A DNA stretch of 64,000 bases from Pseudoalteromonas citrea (GTDB lineage Bacteria; Pseudomonadota; Gammaproteobacteria; Enterobacterales; Alteromonadaceae). The notes below the pieces were generated by a model. That model did no database searches. It was given only the letters and a program-made list of their open reading frames with translations, and was not told where the DNA came from. The stretch is taken from positions 124,001 through 188,000 of the forward strand of contig NZ_AHBZ03000027.1 in the NCBI RefSeq assembly GCF_000238375.3, given 5' to 3'. Shown one piece after another: positions 35,677 to 45,949 of this stretch (its first letter is position 1; each line of letters opens with the position of its first letter). The translations under genes and the position numbers were made by a program.

Positions 35677-35889
35677 AATTAAAGGCCAGTTGCATAAGTA
35701 GTATATACCTTGAGAAGCATGCGATGTTCCAACTTTTAATATTATGAAAAATAAGCTTTTATATTTTTTTAATATGTAAATTCATTGCATCTTGCAATGA
35801 ATTATTTGCATATTGCGAGTGAAATTAAATTTGCGGATAAGCATCGGTGTTGTACTATGCCGTTTTTTAAAATAGCACTAGGATAAGCA

Positions 35890-36513
35890 ATGGAATTATC
35901 AACGTGGTTGAGTTTGGCATTTATTTGTGTGGTAGGGGCCATGTCACCAGGGCCTAGTTTAGCCGTTGTTCTACGTCACTCTCTTTATAACAGTGCGACA
36001 CATGGCATTGTTGCGAGTGTATCGCATGGTCTGGGTGTTGGCCTTTATGCAGGCTTATCTTTGTTGGGGCTTGCCAGCATTATCAATCACTTCCCTTTAT
36101 TATACATGGCACTAGTGTATGGTGGAGCTGCATACTTGGCGTATATGGGCATACGCATACTTATGAGCCAATCATCTGCTCTAGAGGTGTCCGAGCATCA
36201 CAGTAGTCACTCGTATCGTCAAGCAGCGCAAGATGGATTCGCCATTGCCTTTTTAAATCCTAAATTGGCGATTTTTTTTGTGGCACTGTTTTCTCAATTT
36301 ATAGACCCCGAAGTAATGACCTTGGCCGTTGGCTTTATCATGTGCGCGACTGTGTTGGTGATTGATACTATGTGGTATTTCATCGTTTCAATAGGCTCTG
36401 CTAAAGCGCGTGACAAATTTGATCTCACCAAGAAGCAAACTTTCATTGATAAGATACTTGGAGTTGCATTTTTACTGTTAGCTTTGCGAGTTGTGGTTGG
36501 TCAGTTCTCTTAA
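35890..36513 (+). CDS. LysE/RhtB-family amino-acid exporter
   Basis: A 207-aa membrane protein of six predicted helices. The family motif GAMSPGPSLAVVLRHSL is at residues about 16-32, followed by GIVASVSHGLGVGLYAG and, in the second half, GFAIAFLNPKLAIFFVALFS. Such carriers export amino acids (for example lysine, threonine, homoserine) or related small molecules. It is a single gene ending nine bases from the convergent PilZ-like gene. Confidence 0.92.
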   Translation: MELSTWLSLAFICVVGAMSPGPSLAVVLRHSLYNSATHGIVASVSHGLGVGLYAGLSLLGLASIINHFPLLYMALVYGGAAYLAYMGIRILMSQSSALEVSEHHSSHSYRQAAQDGFAIAFLNPKLAIFFVALFSQFIDPEVMTLAVGFIMCATVLVIDTMWYFIVSIGSAKARDKFDLTKKQTFIDKILGVAFLLLALRVVVGQFS

Positions 36514-36522
36514 CACAAAGGG

Positions 36523-37107
36523 TTAACTATGATCTTGATTATAACAGTCAAAAATTGCTTGTTTTAAATGAGCGTATCCATCGTGAATGTTCATAATTTC
36601 TAATGCTATGGCGGTGTCGTTGATGATGCGGCCAAGCGTCACATCAAATCGAACGGTGATATGTTCTGACAAGGCCAAGTTTACGGTTACATCGGTAAAA
36701 TGATCGATTAATCCATGTGCTTTATAGGGGAATGTGCGTACCACTAGCCCCGATAGTGACAGTGAAAGCACTTTGAATACACAGGGTAGATGTGATGAGC
36801 GCAGTTGAGCGTGCTCTAATTTTTCAGTGCGCCAATGGCGATAATTATTGTTAATGTCTACTATGCGAGGCAATTCACAACTTACCGTCGGGTCGCCGTC
36901 TCTTTGTGTGTCAATATGCGCCGGAAAGTACATGAGCTGGGAATTGATTTTAGCCAATAGTTGTACATCACTGGCCTTAGACAGTGTTGATAACCATTGC
37001 TTTAACTGCGTTGCTTCTGGTTTGGAAAGTGTAAGGTCGAGTTGCGCTGTGCTTTCTTGTTGTACTATTTGCGTTATGAAATCAGATTCTTCCAGTGTAA
37101 GCTTCAT
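36523..37107 (-). CDS. PilZ-like domain protein, divergent
   Basis: A 194-aa cytoplasmic protein. The region HAQLRSSHLPCVFKVLSLSL then SGLVVRTF looks like a PilZ core strand set with the (D/N)xSxxG-type turn altered to SLSG; the upstream basic piece RHWRTEKLEH may replace the RxxxR c-di-GMP-binding motif. Because both motifs are degenerate, c-di-GMP binding is uncertain. The N-terminal 80 residues are helical and unrecognised. The gene stands alone, convergent with the exporter. Confidence 0.5.
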   Translation of the reverse strand: MKLTLEESDFITQIVQQESTAQLDLTLSKPEATQLKQWLSTLSKASDVQLLAKINSQLMYFPAHIDTQRDGDPTVSCELPRIVDINNNYRHWRTEKLEHAQLRSSHLPCVFKVLSLSLSGLVVRTFPYKAHGLIDHFTDVTVNLALSEHITVRFDVTLGRIINDTAIALEIMNIHDGYAHLKQAIFDCYNQDHS

Positions 37108-37175
37108 GGTTATTTTTTGCCGATAGAGTGTGCACTAGGCTAACTAAAGCACAATTCGTACCGTAAAATAATGGC

Positions 37176-38531
37176 TTATGTGGTGATTTTAGCTCGAGTT
37201 AATAATCGTTTTTTTAGCGTAGACTGTATGAGTGCAAAGCTTAATATTGCTTGAAAGAAAACGGTGGCGGCAGAGAGTATCCATATGGTGGTGATTGCCA
37301 TGGGTGTTTGTGCCACACAATATATCAGCAATACAGAAAATATACCTACCCTCATGAATGTGCTGAGTAAAGCCGGCCAAGTATTGCCAAACGCTTGGAA
37401 CATGGCTGAATATGAAAATAAGAGACCAGCAGGTACAAAGTTGAACCCCACATAACTTAAAAATGTTGCTGCGACGGCAATAACGGCCGGATCATTACTG
37501 AACGGCGTGAAAAAAAACTCAGGAAATAAAATACAGGGTAAAGCCAATACAAACATCAATGAGGTGGTGGCGATGGTCGTTACTTTATACGTGGTATAAA
37601 CACGTTTCATTTTATTTGCAGCATAATTTTGTGCAGCAATCGCAGGGGCGGCAAAAGCAATGGCCATTACCGGTAAAAAGAGCGCTTGCATTATCCGCGA
37701 TCCCAAACCAAACCCTGCTTGTTCGTCTGCACCAAACTGACTGAGTGCCCAGTAAATCATTGCGATATAAAAGAAGGTCAGCATAAACTCACTGCCCGCC
37801 GGCCCACCAATTTTTAGTATCGATTTAAATATCTGTGTGTTCGGTGTGACTTTTTGTTTGTTTAATTGCAGAATATTTGGCGTGCGTTTGATATAGATGA
37901 TACCCATAACCACAGCTGAACAGGCTGCAATAGAGCTGGCAAACCCAGCTCCAGCGACGCCCATTCCACTGAAAATACCCATACCGGTGATCAGTATAGG
38001 TGACAATAATATGTTTAAAAATAATGCGGCCATTTGTATGATCATAAAGGGTTTTACCAGCCCAGATCCACGCATAGATGCTGACACCACAGTTAAAATA
38101 AACTGCATCGCTAATGAAGGTACAAACCAATATAAATATGTTAACCCAGTGGATCCAATGGCTTCGGTGGCCGCTAATACAGAAAAGTAGTGGTGGCCAA
38201 ATAAGTAACCAAACACACTGACGATTAAGCTGGCAGCTATGCCATAAAACAACGCATGACTATATACCGCACTTGCATGAAGGGGATCTTTGCGGCCAAT
38301 TGCATGAGCCACTAAAGTCGCACACCCTACGTTAAATACTTGCGTTAATGCCATCACAAAAAAGAATAAATTACCCGCAGTGCTTACGCCGGCCAGTGCG
38401 ACATCGCCCAAATGACCGACAAAATAAAGGTCCACAATAAAGTATAAGGTTTGCACTAATAAGCCAAATGCAATGGGCATTGACATATTAAAGAGATGTT
38501 TATAAATAGAACCGCGTGTTAAGTCTTGCAT
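37176..38531 (-). CDS. MATE-family multidrug/metabolite exporter
   Basis: A 451-aa membrane protein with about 12 helices. Family hallmarks are MSMPIAFGLLVQTLYFIVDL at the start, VALAGVSTAGNLFFF with repeated helical pairs, and GMGVAGAGFASSIAACSAV. Members use a sodium or proton gradient to export cationic drugs or metabolites. It is 72 bases downstream of the MocR-type regulator gene on the same strand, and that gene is divergent from a decarboxylase, so the three may make, export and regulate an amine. Confidence 0.93.
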   Translation of the reverse strand: MQDLTRGSIYKHLFNMSMPIAFGLLVQTLYFIVDLYFVGHLGDVALAGVSTAGNLFFFVMALTQVFNVGCATLVAHAIGRKDPLHASAVYSHALFYGIAASLIVSVFGYLFGHHYFSVLAATEAIGSTGLTYLYWFVPSLAMQFILTVVSASMRGSGLVKPFMIIQMAALFLNILLSPILITGMGIFSGMGVAGAGFASSIAACSAVVMGIIYIKRTPNILQLNKQKVTPNTQIFKSILKIGGPAGSEFMLTFFYIAMIYWALSQFGADEQAGFGLGSRIMQALFLPVMAIAFAAPAIAAQNYAANKMKRVYTTYKVTTIATTSLMFVLALPCILFPEFFFTPFSNDPAVIAVAATFLSYVGFNFVPAGLLFSYSAMFQAFGNTWPALLSTFMRVGIFSVLLIYCVAQTPMAITTIWILSAATVFFQAILSFALIQSTLKKRLLTRAKITT

Positions 38532-38603
38532 AAAGTGTGCTTAATAATTCAGTATGATGTCCCTATTTTATTGCATTAGTGTCGCATGTCTTGATTGTAA
38601 TTG

Positions 38604-39995
38604 CTATGTTAGTTGTTTATTGATTTCATTAGCTATTTTATTAAGTTGCGCTTGAATGTTAGTGGTGAATGCCAGCCCAAAATTCAACCTAAAACACTCT
38701 TTATAGTGTTGCGTTGTGCCAAATATGGTGCCTGGTTTTATGTAAATTTGCTGCTGTACTAATACTGCTGCCAGCATATCCGAGTCAAGATCAGGCACTT
38801 TTATCCAAAGCACCATACCACCACGGGGGACATATATGCTGCTATTAGCGGGTAAGATGCTGTTGAGCAGCGTGATATATAAGTTTTTATGGGAGGCAAG
38901 CTTGCTATTTGCGCGTTTGAGGTGCTGCTGATAATGGCCTCGGTTGACATAATGGGCAATTGCTAACTGAAGGGGTTTATTGACGCCTGACGTACGTACT
39001 TTTTGCTGTGTAATGTAGGCATCAAAGTATCGACCGGGTGCACACCAGCCTAATCGAAGGCCTGCGGATAATGACTTTGAAAAGCTCGCACACCAAATAA
39101 CCCAACCATGATCATCAAAGTGCTTGATGGGAAGCGGTGGTGTGTGATTATGGCTGATTTCGCGAAATACATCATCTTCTATGATTGGTAGTTGATAGGT
39201 ATTGGCTAACTGAGCTATTTGGCATTTTTGGTTGTTGCTCAAACTATGGCCCGTTGGATTTTGGTGGTTAGCCGTGAGCAAGCATGCCACTACATTGTGC
39301 TGTTGAATCGCGTACTCCATTTGCACTAAATCAATACCATCATGTGTACTGGGAATTTCAATAACCCGCCTTTTAAGTGTGTGTAACATATCAAGTAAGC
39401 CACTGTAACAGGGGGAGCTGACTAAAATGATGTCGTGTTCATTGCTGACTACCGAAATGGCAAGTTGCACCGCGTCGAGGCAGCCATGGGTGATTGAAAT
39501 ATCGTGTTCAGATAGTGCAAACCCTTGGCTACTAAAATGCTTACTAAGCGCAAGCCTTAATGTCGCTTCTCCTTGTATACAGGCATAGCCCCAGATCAAA
39601 TCACTATGGCGGCATGCTTGAGCAAGTGATGCACTAAGCACTTTATGATCCACCAATGAAGAACCAAGTTCTGCGGTGGCTAACGATTGTGGCGTGAGCT
39701 CATTATAACGGTCTGAATGTTTTGACTGTGTGGGCTTGGCAACAAAGTTTGGAAAGTCATATTTTACTGCACCAGCTATGGGTGTAGTGACAAAGTAGCC
39801 ACGTTTTGAATGCGCGGTGATATAACCTTGTGACTCAACATATCGATAGCAAGCTAACGCCGTTGTCATGCTAACTTGTTGAATATCGCAAAACGATCTT
39901 AATGAAGGAAGTGGTTTATCAGAGGTATAAATTCGCTGTTCTATTTTGCTAATTAGTTGCTGAGCGAGTTGTTTGTATTTTGCTTTTTGCTTCAT
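38604..39995 (-). CDS. MocR-type regulator (GntR HTH + aminotransferase-like domain)
   Basis: A 463-aa regulator. The N-terminal winged HTH (LRSFCDIQQVSMTTALACYR, about residues 31-50) is followed by a type I PLP fold with DIILVSSPCYSG, TANHQNPTGHS, IIEDDVFREI and the PLP lysine in WCASFSKSLSAGLRLGW. MocR proteins bind direct repeats and use PLP or its amine adducts as effector. It is divergent from a PLP-dependent decarboxylase, with tandem repeats in the shared control region. Confidence 0.93.
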   Translation of the reverse strand: MKQKAKYKQLAQQLISKIEQRIYTSDKPLPSLRSFCDIQQVSMTTALACYRYVESQGYITAHSKRGYFVTTPIAGAVKYDFPNFVAKPTQSKHSDRYNELTPQSLATAELGSSLVDHKVLSASLAQACRHSDLIWGYACIQGEATLRLALSKHFSSQGFALSEHDISITHGCLDAVQLAISVVSNEHDIILVSSPCYSGLLDMLHTLKRRVIEIPSTHDGIDLVQMEYAIQQHNVVACLLTANHQNPTGHSLSNNQKCQIAQLANTYQLPIIEDDVFREISHNHTPPLPIKHFDDHGWVIWCASFSKSLSAGLRLGWCAPGRYFDAYITQQKVRTSGVNKPLQLAIAHYVNRGHYQQHLKRANSKLASHKNLYITLLNSILPANSSIYVPRGGMVLWIKVPDLDSDMLAAVLVQQQIYIKPGTIFGTTQHYKECFRLNFGLAFTTNIQAQLNKIANEINKQLT

Positions 39996-40031
39996 CTGTT
40001 ATCTAAAATATTCTATATTTTGTATCTGTTA
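39994..40031. promoter_or_regulatory. Direct repeats in the MocR/decarboxylase control region
   Basis: ATCTGTTATCT at 39994-40004 and ATCTGTTACCT at 40024-40034 (10 of 11 bases identical), 30 bp apart start to start. The first overlaps the start codon of the regulator gene. Two direct repeats roughly three helical turns apart are the known binding arrangement of MocR/GabR proteins, which makes this a candidate operator for control of both genes. Confidence 0.5.
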
Positions 40032-40088
40032 CCTTATTTTTATCAGCATAAACTAAAGGGTATGTATCGTCACTCATTAGGAATAAAA

Positions 40089-41459
40089 ATGCAGTACACA
40101 TCACAAATTCAAAAAAACATGATAGACATGTTAGAAGCGCAGTTCACTCAATTTCGAGATCAACTAGATGCACGGGATGTGGCGTCTAAGAATCAAACTT
40201 TGGCAACCTTACCTATGCCAGAACATGGCGCTGGGTTAAATGATTTTTATCAGTTTTTTAATCAACATGTTGCAGGCAATTTGTCGGCCAGCAACGGGGG
40301 GCGTTATTGGGGTTTTGTTACTGGAGGCGCTAATCCCTGTGCAACCTTTGCGGATTGGTTAGTGGGATTGTTTAACCAAAATGTTGCACAACGAGGAGAT
40401 TCTATTGCCTCCGAACTTGAGCTACACACTCTGGCTTGGTTATGTGATCTTTTCTATCTACCCGAAGAATTTAAGGGAGTGTTTACCACTGGCGCAACTG
40501 CGGCAAACGTATTGGGTGCGCTAAGTGCTCGGCAGTATGTAGGTAAGCTGCAAGGAATGGATGTTGCGTTGGATGGCATGGCGGGATTAGCTATTGAAAT
40601 ATATGCGGCAACACCGCATGCGAGCATGGTCCAAAGTTTAGGTATGGCAGGGTTTGGTCAAAATAGTTGGCATCAGGTTCGTACTTTGTCTAACAGCGAA
40701 GCCATGTGTGCTGATTCTTTGGCACACATGCTGTCTAATAGTAATTGCAAAGGAAAGTTGGTGATCGCCAGTGCAGCAACTGTCACGGGGACTGATTTTG
40801 ATGATCTCAAAGCCATTGGCCAGTTATGCAAACTTCATGGGGCATGGCTTCATGTTGATGCTGCATTTGGTATTTTTGAGCGACTACTCACTGGCCCCAA
40901 TGGAAAAACAGCCGGGATAGAGTGTGCTGATAGTATTACTCTTGATTGCCATAAATGGCTCAATGTCCCGTATGACTGTGGTGTATTTTTAACTCGCCAA
41001 CCCAGCTACTTAGTACAGACGTGTGATGTACAAGCACCTTATTTAAATACGGCTTCTGGGGATACTAACTTTAGGTCTATGGGCATAGAAAACTCGCGTC
41101 GATTCAGAGCACTACCAGTTTGGGCGACCCTAATTGGCTACGGTAAAGAAGGGATTAAAAAGCAAATACAAAATAACATTACGTCAGCGCAGGCATTTGC
41201 TCGGTGGTTAGCTGAGAGTGAGCACTACGAATTGGTTAAGTCTTGCGAACTTAACGTGGTGTTATTTCGCCCTAATGGGTCACACTCGTTAAAAAGTGTA
41301 GAGGCATGTCTAGCGGCGATTAATACATCGGGTCGAGTATTTATGACCCCAGGTGTGTGGCAGGGCAAACCTATTATTAGGGCTGCATTAAGCAATTGGG
41401 AAACTTCAGAAAGCGACATTAAGCAAGTAGTAACTCTACTACAGGCACTAGGAAAGTAG
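40089..41459 (+). CDS. PLP-dependent amino-acid decarboxylase (group II)
   Basis: A 456-aa enzyme. The ATG at 40089 is chosen because AGGAA lies five bases upstream; a longer frame would run into the divergent regulator gene. PLP motifs are GVFTTGATAANVLGALSARQ, LHVDAAFGIFERLL and the lysine in LDCHKWLNVPYDCGVFL. The enzyme is of the aromatic-amino-acid/diaminobutyrate/glutamate decarboxylase type; which amino acid is used is not clear. Control by the divergent MocR regulator is likely. Confidence 0.9.
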   Translation: MQYTSQIQKNMIDMLEAQFTQFRDQLDARDVASKNQTLATLPMPEHGAGLNDFYQFFNQHVAGNLSASNGGRYWGFVTGGANPCATFADWLVGLFNQNVAQRGDSIASELELHTLAWLCDLFYLPEEFKGVFTTGATAANVLGALSARQYVGKLQGMDVALDGMAGLAIEIYAATPHASMVQSLGMAGFGQNSWHQVRTLSNSEAMCADSLAHMLSNSNCKGKLVIASAATVTGTDFDDLKAIGQLCKLHGAWLHVDAAFGIFERLLTGPNGKTAGIECADSITLDCHKWLNVPYDCGVFLTRQPSYLVQTCDVQAPYLNTASGDTNFRSMGIENSRRFRALPVWATLIGYGKEGIKKQIQNNITSAQAFARWLAESEHYELVKSCELNVVLFRPNGSHSLKSVEACLAAINTSGRVFMTPGVWQGKPIIRAALSNWETSESDIKQVVTLLQALGK

Positions 41460-41463
41460 AGAG

Positions 41464-41487
41464 AGCGGCAAATGATTGCCGCTTTTT
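41464..41487 (+). terminator. Terminator after the decarboxylase gene
   Basis: AGCGGCAA (41464-41471), loop ATGA, TTGCCGCT (41476-41483), T run to 41487. Starts four bases past the stop codon. Confidence 0.95.
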
Positions 41488-41605
41488 TGCTATCACCGCT
41501 TCGCTTACAGGATAACTATACGCTAAGCTGCTGTTTAGCAATAAAATGGGTGGAATAAATCTTGCTGTGCAGTAGGACTTAAAACCAAGGAGGCAGGAGT
41601 AACCT

Positions 41606-42226
41606 ATGACCGCTATTCACGGGGCTAATCATCACATTCAGTCATTACAGCAATTTTTGCATCCCAAAAAAGCAAGTTTAGAAAAGCACGCGCTATTTGC
41701 CAATCAGCACCACCAAGCACAGAAAAATATGAGCACTAATAAAGACCCGCTGGTAACCTCCTCTGTTGCAGAGCGTAACGTTTCTAAATTTGCCTCATTC
41801 TATTTTGAAAAAGCCACATCACATTCGGCTGCAGTGGTTGACCCTGAATTATCAGCCAAAGACTATAGCAAGGCGTTTCATAAAGAGACCATTACGCAAA
41901 TTATGAAAATGCCCATAGAGGTAGAAGTTGAACGTGATGAAATGCAGCAAGCGCTTTTGTTTAATTCGCTTGGTATTGATTTCCTTGAATATAAAGAGTT
42001 AGGTGTGCGGCGCGAGATGCTGTCTTTGGCTAAAAATGGCATCGAAAACGACGTAAGTTTAGCGCAATTTGAGAAGTCAAAATTCATTGATGCAATCAGG
42101 CATTTTGATGCGCGTTTAGAGCAAGCTCAAAATGCGTTACTTGGCGGTGCTCCAACGGATGCGTTAGACAGTGATATGAGCGACCCACAAAGCCCATGGG
42201 CAATTTTAGTGAATGCAGCAGCGTAA
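41606..42226 (+). CDS. Unknown 206-aa soluble protein
   Basis: A 206-aa protein without signal peptide or membrane helix. AGGAGGCAGGAG lies just before the ATG. The first 60 residues are His/Gln/Asn-rich and probably disordered; residues about 85-180 are helical (VEVERDEMQQALLFNSLGID and LGVRREMLSLAKNGIEN). No family is recognised. It stands alone after a terminator. Confidence 0.65.
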   Translation: MTAIHGANHHIQSLQQFLHPKKASLEKHALFANQHHQAQKNMSTNKDPLVTSSVAERNVSKFASFYFEKATSHSAAVVDPELSAKDYSKAFHKETITQIMKMPIEVEVERDEMQQALLFNSLGIDFLEYKELGVRREMLSLAKNGIENDVSLAQFEKSKFIDAIRHFDARLEQAQNALLGGAPTDALDSDMSDPQSPWAILVNAAA

Positions 42227-42414
42227 TGTTTAACTGTTCTTTCAATCTACTAGCAAGATCACAACGCTATTTGGAGAGCATACTGTATAAAAACACCACC
42301 AAATTAACCACCGCTTTGGCGCTTGTTGACTGAATATTAGTGAGTCACACCTTATAAAAGTGTCATGGGGCGTGGAAGTCAGTACCACTGCCCCTGACTC
42401 GGATAATAAGATGG

Positions 42415-43633
42415 CTAGGCGCAGTGTTTATGACCTACATATTGCCAACTGTTCAGCCCTTTTTGTATAGACTGTGCTGCTTGTTTCCCTGTTTTTCCAG
42501 AGAAAATTAACCGAATAGCGTCTCTTGTCAGCGTTTGATAGCTCGGCTCAGATGTATTCAAGCTTGCTGCGCTGAATAGACTGACACCATATCCCTGAGA
42601 AGAGACCAGTTCAGCAAGTGCTGTTAAGTTTTTACTCTTGATGTTCATGTGCTTGGAATAAGCAGGAAGCTCATTTAATTCGTTGGCAAATAACTCGGCA
42701 AATTGTTGCGTGGTGGTAAATTTTAAAACGCGCTTAGCTGCACTACTATAATGGCCGCGTGCATTAACTTGATAAGTACCGTCAGCGAATGCGTAGAATT
42801 TATTACTTTTTCCGGGGATGGCCCAAAATTCGAATTCAAAGTTTGGGTCTATTTCATAAAATAAAGAGTTAGGACTTGTGCGCCATCCACCATCAAACAC
42901 GCTTGCAGAATTAGCAAGTGCGACGTTTGTTCCTGCACCTTGATAGCCTTCGGTCATTGCATTTTTGTTAAAGTATCCACTTTGGTGCCAATGTGACAAG
43001 GTATCAAGCACGTTAACAAAGTCTGGATCAGTAAAGCAGCTTTCACCTGAGATCAGTTGTGTGGCTTTTTTCGCCGGTAATAAACCTGCTAGCAATACTT
43101 CAATTACGACTTGCGATAAATACCAATCATCGCTTGCCATATGTAGCGGTGTAATTTGATTACGTTTAAGTTGTGAAAAGTATGACTCAAGCTGGGTGAG
43201 CGATGTGGGGCGCTGGTTGAGTCCCAATTTATTTACCAGCTTTTTATTGACTAAAAGACCTTCAAGTTGAACAGCAAACGGCACTCCATATATTTTTGCA
43301 TTTGTGGCTGTTGCTGCTGTGAGCGCACTTGGGTTGATATTATTCAGTTGATATTCATTGGGCTCGATAAAAGTATGTCGTAGCAATGGTGCTAACGCCG
43401 CGGCCCCAGGGGCCCACTGAAACAAAGCCGGGCAGAACTAGCTGCATGTGCTGCTGATACGTATCGAAGCTGATCACTTTGACGTTGACCTCGATACCGG
43501 GAATAAGCTTTTGCTGATTTATTTTTTGCCATAATGCGCCTTCTTGTACACGCCATGTATAGAGGTCGATTTGTTGGGCGCCCGTCGCTGAAAATGTGAT
43601 GCAACTAAGTATCAATATGATGAAATATTTCAC
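42415..43633 (-). pseudogene. Frameshifted extracellular solute-binding protein gene
   Basis: Two consecutive frames encode one periplasmic binding protein: 43633 to about 43425 (GTG start, signal MKYFIILILSCITFSATGA, then QQIDLYTWRVQEG) and about 43425 to 42415 (FQWAPGAAALAPLL ... AKIYGVPFAVQLEGLL). The break lies near 43421-43429, where the T run of GGCTTTGTTT (minus strand) has one base too many; removing one base gives 405 codons, a normal length. It follows the chemoreceptor gene by seven bases, so it may have delivered a sugar to that receptor. It could be a sequencing error, because the break is in a short homopolymer. Confidence 0.75.
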
Positions 43634-43640
43634 TGACTCA

Positions 43641-45659
43641 TTACCTTACTTTAAATGCTTTACTCATTGATACCAATGCGGTGGCAGTTTCACTTTGTTC
43701 TTTTGTGACACTCGAGTTTAATCTGATCTGATCGAGTGTTTGTTGTGACAAGTCATCAATTTGCTCCACATTAAAGCTGATCTCTTGTGCGGCTATATAT
43801 TGTTGACGTGCAGCTTCAGCTATTACTTCATTCAGTTGGTGTGCGTTTGTGACCGAGTTGGCGAAATCTCTAATTTGTGACTCAAGATTGGTAGCAACGT
43901 CAGTGCAATTAATGGCTTTATTAACTGAGTTTTGTAGCGCCGTAACCGCAAGCCCTGACGAGGATAGTAATGAAGATAACCGCGCTTGGATCTGCTCTGT
44001 AGAGCTTTGAGTCCTAATTGCCAAGCTACGTACCTCATCTGCCACGACGGCAAATCCTCGGCCATGCTCACCCGCTCTGGCAGCTTCAATTGCAGCGTTG
44101 AGTGCCAATAGGTTTGTTTGATCTGCCACTTGCACAATTACATTCAACACATCTTCAATTTTTCGGCATTCATGATCTAGGGATGCAACTACTTCCTCAG
44201 CGGTTTTTATATCTTGCTGTAGTTGGCCGCTCAGTGACTGATTACGTGTCACAAGTGTTTGTGATTGAGCCGCTTGGGTGTTTGCTTGCGCCATCAACTC
44301 GGTTGCTTGTGCCGAGGTATTTGAAATTTCGCTCGAGGTAGCGGTCATTTCAACAACGGCACTGGCGACTTGCGATGTTTGGTCTTTTTGCTTATGTGCA
44401 ATATTAGAGGTTTCGAGCGCACTTGTTGATAGAGTGTGAATAGAAGCATTCAATACATCTGACTGTGATTGGATATCGAGCACTATCTTTTCAAATGCGC
44501 CTTTTAATTTTTGTAACGACTGACTGACCTGCGAAAATTCATCTTTACCGACAGGATGAACCTGCGTTGTTAAATCTCCCGTGGCGAGTATTTGAATCGT
44601 TGCTATGGTGCTATTAAGCGGCTTACGGATGCTTTGAATAATGTAGATAGCGATGAGTGCACCAATTATAAAGGTCGCAGCCATAGCAATTACCATCCAT
44701 TGTTGGCTGGCTGTCACTGAGCTGTTTGAATATTCTTCTACTTCGAGGCTGAAAGTATGCGTATTCGCAGACAATTTTGTGGCAATGGTATGAAGTGCTG
44801 TTAACTTGTCAGTGATTTTATTTAAGTTTTGCGACAATGTATTGTGCGTTGATAAATAGTGTTTTTGTAACGTTTTTATGCCTTCGTTATTGTCGACTAG
44901 CCATGTTAGGTCTGAGGCTAGATTACCTTGTTGGTCAATTAGGGTCGCCCAGTCTGGATCCGCTTTATTTAATGCCTGAAGGCTATAGCCATAAGTAACA
45001 AAGTCAGTTAACCATGTTTTATATTGTGCTGCTAAGTTCTGAAATTGTGCAATATCGTTGATTAAGACCAGTTGTTTTGCCAGTGAAAAGCCATATCGAA
45101 GCAAGCTTTCTCCCTCAGAGAGTGGCCGACTATAGGTTGTTGATTGTGGCTTATTACTCTGTTCGAGTGTTTTTAATGTCATCTCTAATTTAGTAAGGTC
45201 ATCTGCAAGTAATTGCAGCTGCAATTTGCTATTCAATGCCTGAACGGCCACTTTCATTGAACGATCTTGTTCCTGAAACATCTCGTTGCTAAGAGCGGAA
45301 AATTGAGTCAATAGAGCGTGGTTAGCTTCATTTTCTGGATTCTGGTTGAAAAGCATCTCGAGTTTATTAAGCTGCTCAGTTATTTGATCTTGGTTACTAC
45401 CAATTGCGATCGCGAGTTGCTGCTGTTCGCGTGACGTAAGCGCATAATAGTGTTTGTAAATATTGAGATTAAGCTTTTGCAAATAGTGACTTATTTGGCT
45501 TACGCTTTTTTCTATGGGTTGTGCAACTTTTGTAATTTTTTGCACGTTGTCATTCACTAATGACAGCTTTACCAGAGCAAAAATACCAATGGCGAACATA
45601 GATAATATGATTGCTGCATAACCGGCTGATACTCGGCCTATTACAGATGATTTGAGCAT
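43641..45659 (-). CDS. Methyl-accepting chemotaxis protein
   Basis: A 672-aa chemoreceptor. A membrane helix at about residues 12-30, a long helical periplasmic sensor (four-helix-bundle-like) of about 290 residues, a second membrane helix ([18 protein letters not shown]), a HAMP domain ([20 protein letters not shown]) and a cytoplasmic signalling domain with the conserved tip [19 protein letters not shown]. No C-terminal CheR pentapeptide is present. It is directly followed by a solute-binding-protein gene, so it may sense through that protein, but the partner is frameshifted. Confidence 0.95.
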   Translation of the reverse strand: MLKSSVIGRVSAGYAAIILSMFAIGIFALVKLSLVNDNVQKITKVAQPIEKSVSQISHYLQKLNLNIYKHYYALTSREQQQLAIAIGSNQDQITEQLNKLEMLFNQNPENEANHALLTQFSALSNEMFQEQDRSMKVAVQALNSKLQLQLLADDLTKLEMTLKTLEQSNKPQSTTYSRPLSEGESLLRYGFSLAKQLVLINDIAQFQNLAAQYKTWLTDFVTYGYSLQALNKADPDWATLIDQQGNLASDLTWLVDNNEGIKTLQKHYLSTHNTLSQNLNKITDKLTALHTIATKLSANTHTFSLEVEEYSNSSVTASQQWMVIAMAATFIIGALIAIYIIQSIRKPLNSTIATIQILATGDLTTQVHPVGKDEFSQVSQSLQKLKGAFEKIVLDIQSQSDVLNASIHTLSTSALETSNIAHKQKDQTSQVASAVVEMTATSSEISNTSAQATELMAQANTQAAQSQTLVTRNQSLSGQLQQDIKTAEEVVASLDHECRKIEDVLNVIVQVADQTNLLALNAAIEAARAGEHGRGFAVVADEVRSLAIRTQSSTEQIQARLSSLLSSSGLAVTALQNSVNKAINCTDVATNLESQIRDFANSVTNAHQLNEVIAEAARQQYIAAQEISFNVEQIDDLSQQTLDQIRLNSSVTKEQSETATALVSMSKAFKVR

Positions 45660-45949
45660 TTTAAACTGATGTAATGAAATTTGGCGGGATTAAAACATAT
45701 TTAGGTACAAAAGCACCTAGTAATTATTCAGTATTTTTAAATATTCCGTGTTTGAAAGTTGTTATTACTGATACAAAATAATTACTTTATTAAGTGCGAT
45801 GTAGTGCTTTTTGTATATTTTAAAAACTAAATAGATGGATATGTATTTTTTATGTTTTTATTTTGGTCTTACTTTGTGTTTTTTTGTGTGTGATTTTTAA
45901 CATGATGTCGTGAAGGTGGGGCTAATATTGTGTATGAGGTGTCATTATA

